A stretch of 64,000 bases of DNA, taken from NCBI RefSeq assembly GCF_003417065.2, contig NZ_QVLT01000003.1, positions 154,245-218,244 of the forward strand, read 5' to 3'. The stretch comes from Hymenobacter lapidiphilus (GTDB lineage: Bacteria; Bacteroidota; Bacteroidia; Cytophagales; Hymenobacteraceae). Position 1 is the first letter of the stretch; each line of letters starts with the position of its first letter. The notes under the pieces were generated by a model that worked only from the letters and a program-made list of their open reading frames with translations, was not told where the DNA came from and did no database searches. Shown in pieces: positions 34,152 to 42,926 of the stretch. A program made the position numbers and the translations under genes.

Positions 34152-34703
34152 TCAGCTCGCTGAGTCGTCTTCGGCGGCCTGGGCTACGAGGTCGAAGAGG
34201 GCCTTTAGCTCAGTGGCTTCCTGCGGGGCCATGCGGCCGCCCAGCACCAGGCGTAGCTGGCGCCGACGCAAAGCGCCTTCGAACAAGGCCTGCTCGGCTG
34301 CGGTTTCGGGCACGGCGTCCGGCACATCAATCGGGCGGCCCGACTGATCAACGGCTACGAAGGTGAAAAAGGCCTCGTTGGACTTGACCTTGGTGCCGCT
34401 CGGAATGTCTTCGGCCCACACATCAATGTGCACCTCCATGCTGGAGCTGAAGGAGCGTGTGACCTGCGCTTCGAGCGTAATTACGCTGCCCAGCTTGATG
34501 CCTTCGCGAAAGGAAACGTTATCGACCGAGGCCGTAACGACGATGCGGTTGGAGTGGCGCTGGGCCGAAATAGCGGCCGCCACGTCCATCAGGTGCATCA
34601 TGCGGCCGCCCATCAGGTTGTTGAGCGTATTGGTATCGTTGGGCAGCACCAGCTCGGTCATGCGGACGAACGAGTCTTTAACGGGCTTGGGTTTGCGGGT
34701 CAT
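34152..34703 (-). CDS. Acyl-CoA thioesterase, hotdog fold
   Basis: 183 residues. MTELVLPNDTNTLNNLMGGRMMHLMDVAAAISAQRHS is the typical opening of YciA/BACH-like acyl-CoA hydrolases with the GG(R/K) and D residues near the active site; VDNVSFREGIKLGSVITLEAQV is the second half of the hotdog. Substrate chain length is unknown. A TACCTTTG box lies 34-41 nt upstream. Confidence 0.92.
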   Translation of the reverse strand: MTRKPKPVKDSFVRMTELVLPNDTNTLNNLMGGRMMHLMDVAAAISAQRHSNRIVVTASVDNVSFREGIKLGSVITLEAQVTRSFSSSMEVHIDVWAEDIPSGTKVKSNEAFFTFVAVDQSGRPIDVPDAVPETAAEQALFEGALRRRQLRLVLGGRMAPQEATELKALFDLVAQAAEDDSAS

Positions 34704-34736
34704 CTGGGAAAAGATTGAATTCTACTTAAGACGGAG

Positions 34737-34744
34737 CAAAGGTA
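34737..34744 (-). promoter_or_regulatory. Candidate -7 box (TACCTTTG) for the thioesterase
   Basis: Matches TAnnTTTG exactly on the minus strand. No clear -33 TTTG partner was seen, so confidence is limited. Confidence 0.35.
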
Positions 34745-34781
34745 AGCGGTGACTCGGTGAATGACGGTCACTCATTCACCC

Positions 34782-35438
34782 CTAGCCCCAGCCGGCTTTG
34801 CCCAGCAGCGGAACGAAGCGGAATTCTTCCAGCTCCTGGCGCGAAAACGCGTCTTCGCTCTCGCGCACCACGCGCACCATGCGCTGGCGGGTAGCATCGC
34901 CCACCGGAATAACCAGCGCGCCGCCCACGCGCAGCTGCTGCAGCAGCGGCCGGGGCAGCGTAGGCGAGCCGGCCGTTACCAGAATTTTATCAAAGGGCGC
35001 GTGCTGGGGCAGGCCCAGCGAGCCGTCGCCGCAGAACACCTGGGGCGGGTGGGGCAGTCCGGCCATCCGGCGGGCCGTGCGCTCGAACAGCACCGTGTTG
35101 TACTCGATGCTGAACACGTGGGGCGTGAGCTGCAGCAGCACGCTGCACTGATAGCCCGAGCCGGTCCCGACTTCCAGCACCTTATCGTGGGGGCCGATGT
35201 TGAGCAGCTCGGTCTGGTAGGCTACGGTGTAGGGCTGCGAGATGGTCTGGCCTTCGCCGATGGGAAAAGCCTTGTCGTGGTAGGCGTGCGACTGGAAGCC
35301 GGCGGCAAAGAACTGGTGGCGCGGCACGGCCCCGATGGCGGCCAGCACCCGCTCATCGCGGATGCCCTTGCGGCGCAGTTCTTCTACCAGTGTGCGGCGC
35401 ATGCCTCGGTGGCGGTAGGTGTCGGCGGCAGCATGCAT
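34782..35438 (-). CDS. pcm: Protein-L-isoaspartate O-methyltransferase
   Basis: 218 residues from ATG 35438 (MHAAADTYRHRGMRRTLVEEL); an ATG at 35471 adds 11 residues. Family segments: AIGAVPRHQFF, PIGEGQTISQPYTVAYQTELL, SAM site VLEVGTGSGYQCSVL, FDKILVTAGSPTLP, and LVIPVG. It repairs L-isoaspartyl sites in damaged proteins. Next to the thioesterase on the minus strand, in opposite direction to the sugar transferase. Confidence 0.95.
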   Translation of the reverse strand: MHAAADTYRHRGMRRTLVEELRRKGIRDERVLAAIGAVPRHQFFAAGFQSHAYHDKAFPIGEGQTISQPYTVAYQTELLNIGPHDKVLEVGTGSGYQCSVLLQLTPHVFSIEYNTVLFERTARRMAGLPHPPQVFCGDGSLGLPQHAPFDKILVTAGSPTLPRPLLQQLRVGGALVIPVGDATRQRMVRVVRESEDAFSRQELEEFRFVPLLGKAGWG

Positions 35439-35643
35439 ATTTGGCGGGGTAGAAGCGGCGGGCGCGGGCACCGGAGCGGGCTAACGGGTATTGGTTACCT
35501 TTATGCTGCTCCGAAGGAACTGGCCCGGCAGCGGAGCCAGGCCAGGCGGAAGCGTAAAAATAGGGCTTCCGGGCCAGAATACTCAGCTTTGTCGCCGGCC
35601 GAACCGCTTACCTGCTTCGCTCTTGATTCGTACTCTGCAAAAA

Positions 35644-37056
35644 ATGAAGCTGATAGGCGCCGACTTTCTGGCGGCGCTGCTGGCTTGGATGTGCTTTTTT
35701 CTGGTTCGCAAGCACCTGCTGCGCGAAATCGGCCCCGATGCCGACTTCCATTTCTCCGCCGCCACCGTTCCCGATCCGGCTTTTCTGGTGGGCGCCGCGC
35801 TGCTGATTGCCACCTTCTGGACGGGCCTGTATGCGCTGCTGGGCGAGTACAACGATATTTTCCGCAAGTCGCGGCTGAGTGAGCTTATCCGCCTGGGCCG
35901 CGTGTCGGTGCTGGGGGCTGTGCTCATCTTCTTCGTGCTGCTGCTCGACGACCAGGGCGTGCAGAACTATCGGAGCTACTACAAAACCATTTCGGCCTAC
36001 TTCCTGCTGCATTTCGTCATTACGGCGGTGTTGCGGCTCTGGGCCGTGTACAGCGTGCAGCAGCTGGTGCGCGGCGGCGTCATCAGCTTCAATACGCTGC
36101 TGGTGGGCTCGGGGGCACTGGCCCGCGATACCGGCCGCGACTTGGGCCGCACCGGCCGCCACCTGGGGCTACGGCTGGTAGGCTTCGCGCCACTGGGGCC
36201 CAGTGTCTGCGCCGAGCTGGCCGCCGAGCTGCCCGACCTGGGCTCTTACCGCCGCCTGCCCGACCTGGTGCGCGAGCTGAACGTGGAGCAGATTGTGATT
36301 GCCATTGAGCCCGGCGAGCACCGCATCATCGAAGAAATCCTGACGCTGCTCAATGGCACACCCGCCCGCATCAGCATCCTGCCCGACCTCTACCAGATTT
36401 TGCTGGGCTCGGTAAAGGTGAGCCACGTTTTCGGCACCCCGCTCATCGACATAAAGCAGGATTTGCTGCCGCTGTGGCAGCAGGTGGCCAAGCGCCTGAT
36501 CGATGTGGTGGGCTCGGTGCTGTTTCTGCTATTGGCCTGGCCGGTGTACGCCTTCACGGCCCTGATGGTGCGGCTCTCCTCGCCAGGACCGGTGTTCTAC
36601 TCGCAGGAGCGTATCGGGCGCAATGCCGTGCCGTTTCGCATCTACAAGTTCCGCTCGATGTACGTCGATGCCGAGCGGCTGGGCCCCGCTCTGTCGTCCG
36701 ACCACGATCCGCGCATCACCAAGTGGGGCAGCTTCATGCGCAAGGTGCGGCTTGACGAGCTGCCCCAGTTCTGGAACGTCATCAAGGGCGATATGAGCAT
36801 TGTGGGGCCGCGCCCGGAGCGCCGTTTCTTCATCGACCAGATCGTGCAGATTGCGCCCCACTACCGCCACCTGCACCGCGTGCGCCCCGGTCTCACCAGC
36901 CTCGGCCAGGTGAAGTACGGCTACGCCGAAACCGTGGCCCAAATGGTCGAGCGTCTCAAATTCGACATCCTCTACATCGAAAACATGAGCCTGGCCATGG
37001 ACTTCCGGGTGCTGCTCTACACACTCAAAATCATCATTGAGGGCCGCGGGAAGTGA
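35644..37056 (+). CDS. Exopolysaccharide initiating glycosyltransferase (polyprenyl phosphate sugar transferase)
   Basis: 470 residues from ATG 35644 (MKLIGADFLAALLAWM). Four N-terminal membrane helices, a CoA-binding-like middle domain (LLVGSGALARDTGRDLGRTGRHLGLRLVGF), another helix, then the catalytic bacterial sugar transferase domain with AKRLIDVVGSVLFLLLAWP, SPGPVFYSQERIGRNAVPFRIYKFRSM, RITKWGSFMRKVRLDELPQFWNVIKGDMSIVGPRPE. It transfers a hexose-1-phosphate to undecaprenyl phosphate to start a surface polysaccharide. No further polysaccharide genes are in the window. Confidence 0.95.
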   Translation: MKLIGADFLAALLAWMCFFLVRKHLLREIGPDADFHFSAATVPDPAFLVGAALLIATFWTGLYALLGEYNDIFRKSRLSELIRLGRVSVLGAVLIFFVLLLDDQGVQNYRSYYKTISAYFLLHFVITAVLRLWAVYSVQQLVRGGVISFNTLLVGSGALARDTGRDLGRTGRHLGLRLVGFAPLGPSVCAELAAELPDLGSYRRLPDLVRELNVEQIVIAIEPGEHRIIEEILTLLNGTPARISILPDLYQILLGSVKVSHVFGTPLIDIKQDLLPLWQQVAKRLIDVVGSVLFLLLAWPVYAFTALMVRLSSPGPVFYSQERIGRNAVPFRIYKFRSMYVDAERLGPALSSDHDPRITKWGSFMRKVRLDELPQFWNVIKGDMSIVGPRPERRFFIDQIVQIAPHYRHLHRVRPGLTSLGQVKYGYAETVAQMVERLKFDILYIENMSLAMDFRVLLYTLKIIIEGRGK

Positions 37057-37187
37057 TGTGCCATTGTGCAGCGTGCAGCGCAAAGGGCGTATTGTGCTGA
37101 AACATTTCTGCTGCCAGGATTTTTTATGCACTTGCTGCCTGCCCGACTCTGGCCACCTCTCATCTACTACTTTACCACCATCCGTCT

Positions 37188-37793
37188 GTGTTTACCGGCA
37201 TCATTGAAACCCTGGGTACTATATCGGCCGTGCGGCGCGAGGGTACCAACATCCATTTCACGGTTGAATCGGACTTCGCTTCGGAGCTGAAAATCGACCA
37301 GAGCGTGGCCCACGATGGTGTCTGCCTGACGGTCGTGGCCTTGGACGGCGCGCCTGCCGCCGGTGCTGCTGGCACCCACGTCGTCACGGCCATCGATGAA
37401 ACGCTGCAAAAGACCAACCTCAGCACCTGGGCGCCTGGTCGCCGCGTGAATCTGGAGCGCTGCCTGGCCGCTAACGGCCGCTTCGACGGCCATATTGTGC
37501 AGGGCCACGTCGACCTGACGGCCACCTGCGAATCGGTTACCGACCAGAATGGCAGCTGGCTCTACCGCTTCCGCCACGAATCCGGCCCGGGCCGCATCAC
37601 GGTCGAAAAAGGCTCCATCTGCATCAACGGCACCAGCCTCACCTGCTTCGAAAGTACCGACGACGGCTTCTCGGTGGCCATCATTCCCTACACCTACGAG
37701 CACACCACTTTCCAGGACCTGCGCCCCGGCGACCGGGTGAACCTGGAGTTCGACATCGTGGGCAAGTACGTAGCCAAATTGCTGGGGAAGTAG
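37188..37793 (+). CDS. ribE: Riboflavin synthase alpha chain
   Basis: 201 residues beginning MFTGIIETLG from a GTG at 37188; the family always starts here. Two lumazine-binding repeats: the first to about residue 95 (HDGVCLTVVAL, GHIVQGHVD) and the second after (ICINGTSLTCF, PYTYEHTTFQ, VNLEFDIVGKYVAK). Makes riboflavin from two 6,7-dimethyl-8-ribityllumazines. No FMN riboswitch was seen upstream. Confidence 0.96.
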   Translation: MFTGIIETLGTISAVRREGTNIHFTVESDFASELKIDQSVAHDGVCLTVVALDGAPAAGAAGTHVVTAIDETLQKTNLSTWAPGRRVNLERCLAANGRFDGHIVQGHVDLTATCESVTDQNGSWLYRFRHESGPGRITVEKGSICINGTSLTCFESTDDGFSVAIIPYTYEHTTFQDLRPGDRVNLEFDIVGKYVAKLLGK

Positions 37794-37827
37794 TTCTATA
37801 TCCGCCGCTGGCAGGATATAGAACTAC
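37792..37827 (+). terminator. Hairpin after ribE
   Basis: Perfect 12-bp stem AGTTCTATATCC / GGATATAGAACT with a 10-nt loop, beginning at the ribE stop codon. No long T-run follows, so it may be a stabilising hairpin as much as a terminator. Confidence 0.6.
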
Positions 37828-37877
37828 GTTTCAGGCCTGCGCCAGAGCGGGCGCGACCATCGTCCTTTCCCAACCCT

Positions 37878-38930
37878 ATGCGCTACCTGCTCCTTCTGCT
37901 GCCGCTGCTGCTGGCCCGACCCGCCGCGGCCCAGAGCCGCCTCGATTCGGTGCTAACTTCTGAACACCAGGCTGGCCATTTCAATGGAACAGTGCTGGCA
38001 CTAAAGAACGGCCGGGCAGTGGCCCGTATTCATAAAGGCTACGCCAACCTGCAGTTTGCCGTACCGATTACCGATAGCACCCGGTTCCCGATTGCGTCGA
38101 TGACCAAGACGTTTACGGCCCTGCTTATGCTGCAACTACAGCAGCAGGGCCGGCTGAAGCTCACCGACAAAGCCGCTGCTTACCTGCCCGAACTACCACC
38201 AGACTGTCAGGATATAACGCTGCTGGACCTGCTGACGCACTATTCGGGCCTGCAGAACGAGCCGGTAAGTGCCTACGACAACCGCCTAAGCCCGGCAGAT
38301 TTCGTGCGGGCCTACGTGCGGCGCAACCCTGCCAAGCCCGCGCCCGGCTTCAACTACAACAACACTGACTACGTGCTGCTGACCCGGGTGCTGGAAGTGG
38401 TAAGCGGCCGGTCGTACCCGGAGCTGCTGCAGAGCGCCATTCTGACGCCGTTGGCCATGAAAAACACTGGTGTATTGACTGAAAACCGCATTGTTGCCAA
38501 TCTGGCTTACGGCTACCACAACTACTCTTTTGGGGAGGATAGCCCGTCCAAGCCATTGCAAAACGATACGCGGGAGCTGTCGAATTATGCCGGCGCGGGG
38601 GCCGTGTACTCAACGGTGGCCGACTTGGGCAAACTGGTGGAAGCCCTGCGCACCAACCGGCTGCTCCGGCCCCGTATTACGGCCCAGCTGCTCACCAAAC
38701 CCCAGCAACCGGCCTACCTCGACTACGCCCGGGGCCGCCCAACCATCGGCTTCTACTACAACAACCGCACGTTTGCCCAGCCGGTGCTGGAGCGCCGCGG
38801 CAGCATCGACGGCTTCAACTCGGCGCTGCTTACCAGCCCCGATTTCAGCACCGTGCTCATCATTCTCTGCAATACCGATACCGGCGACCTGGAGAAAATC
38901 GGCGACGCGCTGTATCGGCTGATAAAATAG
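37878..38930 (+). CDS. Secreted serine hydrolase (class C beta-lactamase fold)
   Basis: 350 residues. Signal peptide MRYLLLLLPLLLARPAAA. The SxxK motif is SMTK (Ser74, Lys77), with YNNTDY as the YxN motif. A third motif of the HTG/KTG type was not clear (LERRGSIDGF). Such proteins are peptidases or esterases; real beta-lactamase activity is not implied. Confidence 0.9.
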   Translation: MRYLLLLLPLLLARPAAAQSRLDSVLTSEHQAGHFNGTVLALKNGRAVARIHKGYANLQFAVPITDSTRFPIASMTKTFTALLMLQLQQQGRLKLTDKAAAYLPELPPDCQDITLLDLLTHYSGLQNEPVSAYDNRLSPADFVRAYVRRNPAKPAPGFNYNNTDYVLLTRVLEVVSGRSYPELLQSAILTPLAMKNTGVLTENRIVANLAYGYHNYSFGEDSPSKPLQNDTRELSNYAGAGAVYSTVADLGKLVEALRTNRLLRPRITAQLLTKPQQPAYLDYARGRPTIGFYYNNRTFAQPVLERRGSIDGFNSALLTSPDFSTVLIILCNTDTGDLEKIGDALYRLIK

Positions 38931-38942
38931 GCCCGGAGGTCT

Positions 38943-39515
38943 TTATCCTTGATTTGATGCGGGCCCGAAAAAACCTTCTGCCGCCTGCCAGGCCACTACA
39001 TCCTGGCGCACGTCGCCGGGGCGCGAGCCGTTGCCGTAGAGGTAGCCGCCCCAGGGCATGTCCATGTATGCGGCCGTGAGTTGCAGCCCCTCTTGCAGGG
39101 GCTGGGCTTCGGCGCCGGGCCCGCTGCCGGCTACCACGGCCCAAAAGGTTTTGCCCCGCATCCGCGCCCGGAAATCGAGGTTTGGCGTGCGTAGCCAAGC
39201 GCTCCAGTAGTCGAGGTAGTGCTTGGCGGGCGTGGAGAGGGCATACCAATAGAGCGGTGACACCAGTACGAGGTCAGTAGCCGCCAGCGTGGCATCGAGC
39301 AGTGTTTTCTCGGGGCCGGTGGTAGGAGCGAGGTAGCTCTCGTCGTGGCGTTGGTCGATGAACGGAGGCAGGGCGTAATCGGGCAAAAACAACCATTGTT
39401 GTGCAGTGACAGCCGGTAAAAAGCCGGCGGCGCGGCGGGCCAGCAGCTCGCTGTTGCCGTTGCGGCGGGTGCTGCCCAGCAGGAACAGGAAGCGGCGTTT
39501 GGTCGTGTCGGGCAT
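38943..39515 (-). CDS. NAD(P)H-dependent oxidoreductase, flavodoxin-like fold
   Basis: 190 residues from ATG 39515 (MPDTTKRRFLFLLGSTRRNGNSELL), or 198 from 39539. SPLYWYALSTPAKHYLDYW is the FMN-loop signature of the iron-sulfur flavoprotein/NAD(P)H dehydrogenase family. LLGSTRRNGNSE is the phosphate-binding loop. Substrate unknown. It converges on the serine hydrolase gene with a short gap. Confidence 0.9.
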   Translation of the reverse strand: MPDTTKRRFLFLLGSTRRNGNSELLARRAAGFLPAVTAQQWLFLPDYALPPFIDQRHDESYLAPTTGPEKTLLDATLAATDLVLVSPLYWYALSTPAKHYLDYWSAWLRTPNLDFRARMRGKTFWAVVAGSGPGAEAQPLQEGLQLTAAYMDMPWGGYLYGNGSRPGDVRQDVVAWQAAEGFFGPASNQG

Positions 39516-39650
39516 AAGGTAAGGGGCCTTGTTGGGCACGGTAGCAGCTATGCGTCAGCAGCACATGAGAGCTGATTATAAGGTAATTGGCTATCACTCG
39601 TTTTTTGAGATATTGCGTCTCGCATTCTTACCACTTCCGCTATTTAAGCT

Positions 39651-40255
39651 ATGAAAAAAACTGCCGGGGCGCCATTGCTGGCGTTGGCGTTGCTGGCCGG
39701 TGCCTGCAGCCAGAGTGAGCCCGCCCAAACTGCTGCCGCCGCCAATACGGCCACCGTGCCAGCAATGCCGACAGTAGCAGTGGCAGAAACTTCCGCGGCC
39801 CCGGAAACCATTGATCACCGGCAAATCCGCATCAACGGCCTGCCCTTCGAGACGACCACAGCCGAGCTGGTGAAGGCCTTGGGCCAGCCCGACACCATTG
39901 ACAAAAATGCCGTGGAGTGCGGTGGCCATTTCGAAGACAGCAAGGGTGACCACTACAAATACGGTACTAGCCTGTTCGAAGTGAATGGCAAACAGGCCGT
40001 TATGGGCGTTGTGAACTTCAGTAGCGGAAAACTCCGCGTAACGATTGGCGAGCAGGTCCTTGACCAGAACACGACGTTCGAGGAAATTCGCCAGCGTTAT
40101 CCGCAGGCTGCCAGCGGAGTAACTGACCGGCGTAATCAGACCATGGGTAAAACATCCCAGGTGTGAGCATTCCAGAACCTGGGGCCGACGATTCCTGGAT
40201 AATGGAGTTCGAGCAGGGCAAGCTGACCCGTTTCGAGTACTACTTCCCCTGCTGA
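39651..40255 (+). pseudogene. Lipoprotein with a C-terminal frameshift
   Basis: Lipoprotein signal KKTAGAPLLALALLAGACSQ, then a SmpA/BamE-like domain (IRINGLPFETTTAELVKALGQPDTI, VECGGHFEDSKGDHYKYGTSLFEVNGKQAVMG, YPQAAS). In the open frame it stops at 40166, but one frame over it continues VSIPEPGADDSWIMEFEQGKLTRFEYYFPC to a TGA at 40253-40255, a fitting end. A single base is missing near 40150-40163. Either a truncated product (171 residues) or a sequencing error. Confidence 0.68.
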
Positions 40256-40283
40256 TAAGTAGTAATCCGGCTGTACGCTGATG

Positions 40284-40331
40284 AAAAAGCCCCCGGTTTC
40301 CGTGCGTAGTGTGCGGATGCCGGGGGCTTTC
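40284..40331. terminator. Bidirectional terminator
   Basis: Stem AAAGCCCCCGG / CCGGGGGCTTT, perfect at the base, with a longer loop. It lies between the lipoprotein gene and the convergent PAP2 gene. Confidence 0.75.
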
Positions 40332-40349
40332 GTTGTTGCTGTTTTCGGT

Positions 40350-40940
40350 TCAGACGGCCTCGGCGGCCGTTGCGAGTGGCCACCAGCGGGCCGCCAGCCG
40401 CTGATAAACGGCGGCGCAGGCCCAGGCCGTGAGCGAGCCCAACAATGCGCCGGCCAGCACATCGGTCAGGTAATGGGCCGCCAGATACATGCGGCTGTAG
40501 CTCACTACCACGGCCCAGGCAAACAGCAGCACCTTGGCCAGCCAAAACCGTCGGGGCAGTACCATCGTCATGAATACGGCCAGCGCAAAGGCATTGGCCG
40601 CGTGCGATGACAAAAAGCCAAACTGCCCGCCGCAGCCGTTGGCCAGGTTGAGCGTGGCCGATAGGTCGGGGTCGTGGCAGGGGCGCAGGCGGGCGAAGTA
40701 GGGCTTGAAGAAGCGGCTGGAAATGGCATCGGCCAGCGCTACACTTGCGCCCAGCAGCGGCAGCAGCAGCCGGGCGCGGCGGCCGTAGAGGTAGATGAGC
40801 ACCACCAGCAGCACGAAATACGCCGGAAACCACACGAAGCGCTCCGTGAAAAACACCATCCACTTATCGAGGGCGGGCGAGCGGTTGGAGTTGGCCGCTA
40901 CTAGCAGCCAGCGGTCCAGGGCCTGCAGCTGCTCAATCAC
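40350..40940 (-). CDS. PAP2-family phosphatase, membrane
   Basis: 196 residues with six predicted membrane helices. The phosphatase motifs are KPYFARLRPCHD, SSHAANAFALA, and SRMYLAAHYLTDVLAG. It dephosphorylates lipid phosphates such as undecaprenyl diphosphate or phosphatidate. Its GTG start overlaps the hemF TGA (sequence GTGA), so translation is coupled. Confidence 0.92.
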   Translation of the reverse strand: MIEQLQALDRWLLVAANSNRSPALDKWMVFFTERFVWFPAYFVLLVVLIYLYGRRARLLLPLLGASVALADAISSRFFKPYFARLRPCHDPDLSATLNLANGCGGQFGFLSSHAANAFALAVFMTMVLPRRFWLAKVLLFAWAVVVSYSRMYLAAHYLTDVLAGALLGSLTAWACAAVYQRLAARWWPLATAAEAV

Positions 40941-41941
40941 TGGCCGACGGTTTCAGTGGTGGAAAGGTCGGCAGTTGGGCCAACCGCCGCGCTGGCGTTC
41001 AGCCAGTCGAGGCCGGGGTGCAGCCACTGCTGGGTGTCGGCCTCGGGCGAGCCGGGGGCGGGCGGCTGGTTGTAGTGCCACTCGGCCTGGGGCGGCAGGC
41101 TCATCAGGATGCTTTCGGTGCGGCCGCCTGTTTCGAGGCCGAAGCGGGTGCCCCGGTCGATGGCCAGGTTAAACTCGGCATAGCGCCCCCGGCGCACCAA
41201 CTGCCACTTTTTCTGGGCTTCGGTGTGGGGTTGGCCGGCATTTCGGCGTAGCAACGCGCAGTAGCTGCGGCCGTACACCTCGCCCACGGCCCGCACAAAG
41301 GCGAACAGACTATCGGCATCAGCCTCCTTACCCACGATGAGCCGGTCGAAGAAGATGCCGCCCACGCCGCGGGTTTCCTGACGGTGGGGCAGGTAGAAGT
41401 ACTCATCAGCCCACTTCTTAAAGCGCGGGTAATAGCCGGGGTCGTGCTGCTGGCAGACCTGGGCAATCTGCTCGTGAAACCAGCGGGCCTGCGCCACGTC
41501 CACGTAAATTGGGGTCAAATCCAGCCCGCCGCCAAACCAGGCTTCGCCGTTGCCGGCCTCGAAGTAGCGCACGTTCATGTGCGAAATCGGCGCCAGCGGG
41601 CTGCGCGGGTGCTGCACCACACTCACGCCGGTGGCGAAGTAGTCGGGCGAAGGCATGAGCAGCTGCCGGGCCGCGGCGTCGCTCATGCGGCCTTCCACGG
41701 CCGAAAAATTCACGCCGCCTTTTTCGATAATACTGCCTTCGGTGAGGATGCGTGAGCGGCCACCGCCGCCGCTGTGGTGCTGCCAGGCATCTTCGCGGAA
41801 GCGGCCGGTGCCGTCGGTGGCTTCGAGCTGCTGACAGAGCCAGTCCTGAAACAGGCGCATCCAGGCCTCTACGGTGTCGCGGAAGCGGGGCAGCCCGGTG
41901 GGCGGGGCGGGAAAGGGGGCGAGGGCAGGCGAATCGGGCAT
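40937..41941 (-). CDS. hemF: Oxygen-dependent coproporphyrinogen III oxidase
   Basis: 334 residues, family length. Conserved stretches: RFREDAWQHHSGGGGRSRIL, EKGGVNFSAVEG, GVSVVQHPRSPLAPISHMNVRYFEAG, WFGGGLDLTPIYVD, RGVGGIFFDRL, RRGRYAEFNLAIDRGTRFGLETGGRTESILMSLPP. It decarboxylates coproporphyrinogen III in heme synthesis. Starts a two-gene unit with the PAP2 phosphatase. Confidence 0.97.
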   Translation of the reverse strand: MPDSPALAPFPAPPTGLPRFRDTVEAWMRLFQDWLCQQLEATDGTGRFREDAWQHHSGGGGRSRILTEGSIIEKGGVNFSAVEGRMSDAAARQLLMPSPDYFATGVSVVQHPRSPLAPISHMNVRYFEAGNGEAWFGGGLDLTPIYVDVAQARWFHEQIAQVCQQHDPGYYPRFKKWADEYFYLPHRQETRGVGGIFFDRLIVGKEADADSLFAFVRAVGEVYGRSYCALLRRNAGQPHTEAQKKWQLVRRGRYAEFNLAIDRGTRFGLETGGRTESILMSLPPQAEWHYNQPPAPGSPEADTQQWLHPGLDWLNASAAVGPTADLSTTETVGQ

Positions 41942-41946
41942 TGGGG

Positions 41947-41954
41947 CAAAGGTA
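41947..41954 (-). promoter_or_regulatory. Candidate -7 box (TACCTTTG) for hemF
   Basis: On the minus strand TACCTTTG begins 13 nt before the ATG, which would put transcription start at or next to the start codon, giving a leaderless mRNA. No -33 TTTG was clear. Confidence 0.3.
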
Positions 41955-42148
41955 AATAAAACCGCCGGCCGTCGGGCCGGGTGTTACCTCAGGCGCCGGA
42001 TAAGGCCTAACCCATTGCCGCTATCATTGGTTGTTAAGATGTTGAACGAAAGTGCCGCCCACCATCATTTCGGGCTGGCCCAAATACCCGGCTAGCTATT
42101 TCGCACTTAGTCTCATTGCCAATCCCCCATATCCCGTTGTAACTTCCC

Positions 42149-42805
42149 ATGAACCCCGCTCCACTATTTCCCGCCGACCTGTTCCGTCGCCAAGACGAAA
42201 CGCCAGACGCGGAATTCTACCACCACCCGCGCTTCGTCGCGCACATCGACGATGCCGCCATTGCGGCCGTCACGCAGCTCTACCGCGAATATTTCCCGCC
42301 CAACAGCGCCCTGCTCGACCTGATGAGCAGCTGGATAAGCCACCTGCCCGCCGAAATTGCCTACCGCCGCGTGGTGGGCCTGGGCATGAACGCGGCCGAG
42401 CTGCGCGCCAACCCGCGCCTCAGCGCCCACGTGGTGCTGGACCTGAACGAGCAACCCAATCTGCCCTTTCAAAACCAGGAATTTGACGGCGCGGCCATCT
42501 GCGTGTCCATCGACTACCTCACGCAGCCGGTGGCGGTGCTACGCGAACTGGCCCGCGTGCTGCGCCCCGGTGCGCCGTTGGTCATTACCTTTTCCAACCG
42601 CTGCTTTCCCAGCAAGGCCATTGCGGTCTGGCACGCCCTCGACGACCGCGGGCACCTGGCGCTGGTGCAGCGTTTCCTGGAAGAAGCGGGCGGCTGGCAG
42701 CCCATTACCCTGCTGGACCGCAGCCCCGCCCCCGGCCACTCCGACCCGCTGTATGCCGTAGTGGCCCGGGTAGCCCTGCCGCAAAATCAAGCCGTTATCG
42801 ACTGA
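42149..42805 (+). CDS. Class I SAM-dependent methyltransferase
   Basis: 218 residues. The core shows RVVGLGMNAAELRANPRLSAHVVLDLNEQPNLPFQNQEFDG (motifs I-II), ICVSIDYLTQPVAVLRELARVLRPGAPLVITFSNRCFPSKAIAVW. N-terminal helix FYHHPRFVAHIDDAA. The SAM-binding glycine loop is GLGMN instead of GxGxG. Substrate unknown. A palindromic terminator follows. Confidence 0.85.
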   Translation: MNPAPLFPADLFRRQDETPDAEFYHHPRFVAHIDDAAIAAVTQLYREYFPPNSALLDLMSSWISHLPAEIAYRRVVGLGMNAAELRANPRLSAHVVLDLNEQPNLPFQNQEFDGAAICVSIDYLTQPVAVLRELARVLRPGAPLVITFSNRCFPSKAIAVWHALDDRGHLALVQRFLEEAGGWQPITLLDRSPAPGHSDPLYAVVARVALPQNQAVID

Positions 42806-42818
42806 TAAATTTCTGCTA

Positions 42819-42865
42819 CCAAACAAGAAGAGCGCGCCAATTGGCGCGCTCTTCTTGTTTGGTAG
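42819..42865. terminator. Perfect palindromic bidirectional terminator
   Basis: CAAACAAGAAGAGCGCGCC / AATT / GGCGCGCTCTTCTTGTTTG is a perfect palindrome of about 42 bases between the methyltransferase gene and the convergent katG. Confidence 0.85.
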
Positions 42866-42926
42866 TCTATTCCAAAAACCTTACCCCGTTGTGCGGAGCG
42901 GTTTTCAGGCAGCTACATGCGAGGTG

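Noticed and set aside
37057..37187. FMN riboswitch upstream of ribE
   Set aside because: None of the conserved RFN stems could be seen in this 130-bp gap.
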